Shown in pieces: positions 4,925 through 6,363 of a stretch of DNA of 6,363 nt (position 1 is the first letter of the stretch; each line of letters starts with the position of its first letter). The stretch comes from an uncultured Oscillospiraceae bacterium. Its GTDB lineage: Bacteria > Bacillota > Clostridia > Oscillospirales > Oscillospiraceae. The notes under the pieces were generated by a model that was given only the letters and a program-made list of their open reading frames with translations, made no database searches and was not told the origin of the DNA. The stretch is taken from contig CANRHF010000111.1 in NCBI GenBank assembly GCA_947630345.1, positions 1 through 6,363 on the forward strand, given 5' to 3'. Made by a program: the position numbers and the translations under genes.

Positions 4925-4947
4925 CGCCGGAAACGGTGATATTTTTT
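4925..4947 (+). terminator. Weak intrinsic terminator after rubrerythrin
   Basis: CGCCG (4925-4929) pairs with CGGTG (4934-4938) with one G-T pair, around a GAAA tetraloop. ATA and six T follow (4942-4947). The stem is short, so termination may be partial. Confidence 0.5.
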
Positions 4948-4958
4948 GCAACTTCTTG

Positions 4959-4988
4959 TTTACAGAAGGCGCTTTGGTGTGATATAAT
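4959..4988 (+). promoter_or_regulatory. Promoter of the exonuclease gene
   Basis: TTTACA (4959-4964) and TATAAT (4983-4988) are 18 bases apart, with TGA directly before the -10 (extended -10). The start would be near 4995, about 27 bases before the ATG. Confidence 0.75.
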
Positions 4989-5021
4989 ACCCAACAGCAC
5001 AATAAAAACAGAGGTTGCGAA

Positions 5022-6023
5022 ATGGACTATATCGTTTTGGATATGGAATGGAATCAGCCCTGGCCCGGCTCTCCGTCCTCCAAGAAGGTGCTTCCCGTGC
5101 AGATCCGAGGGGAGATCATCCAGATGGGGGCGGTGCGCCTGACAGACCGGGAACTGAACGGCGAGTTTCAGATCATGGTCCGCCCGAAGTATTACCGCCG
5201 TCTCAACCGCCGGGTGAGCAAGCTCACGGGAATCAAGGAATCCCGGCTACTGGCGGAGGGGGTCGGCTTTGCCGAGGCGGTGGACCAGTTCCGGCAGTGG
5301 TGCGGGGAGAATGTGATCTTCCTGACCTGGGGCTTTGACGACATTACCATTCTTCGGGAGAATCTCCAGCTCTACGGTCTGGATACCGATTGGACCGAGC
5401 GCTGGTACAACGCCCAGATGATCTTCAACGCCCAGACGGACGGCTCCACCTCCCAGAAGGCACTGAAAACCGCCATGGCCTATTTCGAGATCGAGGCCAC
5501 CCGGCCGGCCCACGACGCCCTGGGGGACGCCTACCACACCGCACTGATCTGCGCCCGGCTGGAGCTGGAGCGGGGCATGAAGGAATACGACAAGGCTCTG
5601 GAAAACCACGACAACGGGTTCCACGGAGCGGAGGTGCCGGGGTGCATCAGCCGCCATGTTTACTACGGCTACCCGGATCGAAAGTCCGCCATGGAGGCCA
5701 TGGCGGGGGAGGAGAACCGGTGCCCGGTGTGCGGCAAGCCCATGGAGAGTCAGCGCTGGTTTTCTCAACGGGGCCACCGGTATATGGACCTGGCGGAGTG
5801 CCCCGACCATGGGAAGTTCTTCATCCGGGTGCGGTTGTCGGACCAGAGCGACGGCACGGTTCGGGCCAGCCGCCTGGTCTACGAGAGCAGCGCCCAGACT
5901 GCCCAGACCTATTCCCGCCGGGCGGACACGGCGGAGCCGGAGGGGACCCGCAAGCCCCGCCGCCGGCGCAGGAAGAGCGTCAAGCGGAACCCCGAGGAGA
6001 AGAAAACCACTGCGGAGACATAA
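5022..6023 (+). CDS. DEDDh 3'-5' exonuclease (KapD/RNase T-like) with C-terminal zinc-ribbon-like segment
   Basis: A 333-residue protein. Residues 1-180 are an exonuclease domain of the DnaQ/RNase T superfamily. Asp7 and Glu9 (VLDMEWNQ) form ExoI, Asp107 (WGFDDITIL) lies in ExoII, and His164 with Asp169 (AHDALGDAYH) form ExoIII, so all four acidic residues and the DEDDh His are present for two-metal hydrolysis. It should remove nucleotides from 3' ends of DNA or RNA; which one is not decided by sequence. Residues 234-263 hold CPVC (Cys234, Cys237) and CPDH (Cys260, His263), a likely zinc ribbon. A very basic stretch follows (KPRRRRRKSVKR, 311-322), then an acidic/Thr-rich end; both suggest nucleic-acid contacts. 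The ATG at 5022 follows GAGGT (5011-5015) at 6 bases. It has its own promoter and a strong terminator, so it is probably monocistronic. Confidence 0.85.
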   Translation: MDYIVLDMEWNQPWPGSPSSKKVLPVQIRGEIIQMGAVRLTDRELNGEFQIMVRPKYYRRLNRRVSKLTGIKESRLLAEGVGFAEAVDQFRQWCGENVIFLTWGFDDITILRENLQLYGLDTDWTERWYNAQMIFNAQTDGSTSQKALKTAMAYFEIEATRPAHDALGDAYHTALICARLELERGMKEYDKALENHDNGFHGAEVPGCISRHVYYGYPDRKSAMEAMAGEENRCPVCGKPMESQRWFSQRGHRYMDLAECPDHGKFFIRVRLSDQSDGTVRASRLVYESSAQTAQTYSRRADTAEPEGTRKPRRRRRKSVKRNPEEKKTTAET

Positions 6024-6030
6024 AGATGGC

Positions 6031-6080
6031 ATGTGAAAAAGATGGTAGACACAAAAGTGCCTACCATCTTTTTGCCACAT
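6031..6080. terminator. Long stem-loop terminator after the exonuclease gene
   Basis: AAAAAGATGGTAG (6036-6048) pairs perfectly with CTACCATCTTTTT (6061-6073). Inside, CAC/GTG (6050-6052 with 6057-6059) closes an AAAA loop past one mismatch. Outside, ATGTG (6031-6035) pairs with CACAT (6076-6080) across a 2-base bulge. With A-tract and T-tract in the stem it can terminate in both directions. Confidence 0.85.
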
Positions 6081-6090
6081 CACCCCGGTG

Positions 6091-6199
6091 GGTACGCCAG
6101 AAGGGATTCGTCTTGCGGCGGAGCGCCCAGCTTGGGCACTGGGCGGCGACCTGCCACCGGCAGGTCGCATTGAATTGTTCGAATCCCTCCCGGCATATC
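6091..6199. repeat. Highly folded palindromic element, possible dispersed extragenic repeat or structured RNA
   Basis: The ends pair over a long distance: GGTA-C-GCC (6091-6098) with GGC-A-TATC (6192-6199), one mismatch and one G-T pair. After a 3x3 internal loop, AGGGATTCG (6102-6110) pairs perfectly with CGAATCCCT (6180-6188). Inside are two hairpins: CGCCCAG (6124-6130) with CTGGGCG (6139-6145), and a perfect 10-bp stem GCGACCTGCC (6146-6155) with GGCAGGTCGC (6159-6168) around an ACC loop. The whole is one closed, branched fold lying between a terminator and the next promoter. Open frames across it look like chance. It resembles repeats scattered between genes in gut Clostridia, but copy number cannot be seen here. 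Part of the 3' arm mimics a tRNA T-loop. Confidence 0.5.
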
Positions 6200-6203
6200 A
6201 AAA

Positions 6204-6229
6204 GCCGCGCCCTCACGGGTGCGGCTCTT
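6204..6229. terminator. GC-rich hairpin, terminator-like
   Basis: GCCGCGCCC (6204-6212) pairs with GGGTGCGGC (6217-6225), with one G-T pair and a TCAC loop. On the minus strand it is followed by TTTTGAT, the better terminator direction; on the plus strand only TCTT follows. No leftward gene in the window needs it, so it may insulate against transcription from the right. Confidence 0.5.
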
Positions 6230-6249
6230 GGCAGCTTGTCAAAAAAGTC

Positions 6250-6278
6250 TTTCAAAACGCCCCAAAGTATGCTATAAT
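6250..6278 (+). promoter_or_regulatory. Extended -10 promoter for the gene at 6301
   Basis: TATAAT (6273-6278) is preceded by TGC (extended -10). The -35 TTTCAA (6250-6255) at 17 bases is weak. The start would be near 6285, a leader of about 16 bases containing AGGGGGT (6288-6294). Confidence 0.6.
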
Positions 6279-6300
6279 TGTGGTAACAGGGGGTGCGGGA

Positions 6301-6363
6301 ATGGAACAGTGGAGGAAAGATTCCCGGCGGGAGCCGGTTATTACGGATTTAGAGGCATTAGTG
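6301..6363 (+). CDS. 5' end of a gene cut by the window edge, product uncertain (possible transposase)
   Basis: Twenty-one codons from an ATG at 6301 remain open at the last base. AGGGGGT (6288-6294) is 6 bases before the ATG and a promoter lies just upstream, so the start is well supported. The visible residues begin MEQWRKDSRREP and end TDLEALV. A D-L-x-x-L-V block this close to the N-terminus recalls IS1182-type transposases, where it leads into P-x-[DN]-H-L-L-R-K. That is a guess from very few residues, and any other family is possible. Confidence 0.5.
   Translation, partial: MEQWRKDSRREPVITDLEALV

Noticed and set aside
5247..6170. Open frame of about 307 codons on the minus strand, and an 295-codon frame at 5390-6277 on the plus strand
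   Set aside because: Both overlap the exonuclease gene in other frames, show low-complexity GC-driven composition, and cross the terminator and the folded element.
6091..6199. A complete tRNA gene
   Set aside because: The T-arm-like string lacks a matching T-stem partner; no anticodon arm or D arm of normal size is present.
1..6363. CRISPR array, rRNA, or multi-gene defence or toxin-antitoxin system
   Set aside because: No spaced direct repeats, rRNA motifs or defence-type nuclease/effector pairs are visible; the DUF5662 and exonuclease genes each stand alone with their own control signals.

Overview
The window reads as a GC-rich low-abundance-AT Firmicute, most likely a gut Clostridia of the Oscillospiraceae type. 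This is inferred from the GC-rich coding sequence, AT-rich intergenic promoters of the TTGNNN/TATAAT kind, strong GGAGG ribosome sites, GTG/TTG starts, an ECF transporter S component, an anaerobe-type rubrerythrin and a DUF5662 protein. No taxonomic search was possible.

Layout. (1) 2-322 +: the 3' end of a gene ending in a complete Rieske [2Fe-2S] domain. Its visible upstream part is a perfect ABC-permease EAA loop, so it looks like a junction of two unrelated genes. (2) 335-895 -: a DUF5662 protein, convergent with the Rieske gene. (3) 896-1105: divergent AT-rich promoter region. (4) 1106-1267 +: a 53-residue predicted secreted peptide with a GTG start and a near-consensus promoter, followed by two tandem hairpins. 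(5) 1338-2096 -: an ECF transporter S component with two extra N-terminal helices. (6) 2097-2307: divergent control region with TGGTA-type half-sites over both -35 boxes. (7) 2308-3048 +: nagB, glucosamine-6-phosphate deaminase, with its own terminator. (8) 3156-4271 +: a GT28/MGDG-synthase-like glycosyltransferase. (9) 4319-4918 +: rubrerythrin. (10) 5022-6023 +: a DEDDh 3'-5' exonuclease with a C-terminal zinc-ribbon-like segment and a basic tail. (11) 6024-6300: a long terminator stem, a roughly 110-bp highly folded element, another GC hairpin and an extended -10 promoter. (12) 6301-6363 +: the first 21 codons of a gene cut by the window end, possibly a transposase.

Most genes have a promoter and terminator of their own, so this is a string of mainly single-gene units, not a pathway operon. 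The themes are amino-sugar catabolism (nagB), vitamin or small-molecule uptake (ECF S component), membrane glycolipid synthesis (GT28), peroxide defence (rubrerythrin) and nucleic-acid processing (exonuclease). I see no CRISPR array, complete tRNA or rRNA, or clear multi-gene defence system. The least ordinary items are the permease/Rieske junction, the small secreted peptide with its phased A-tract promoter, and the structured element at 6091-6199.
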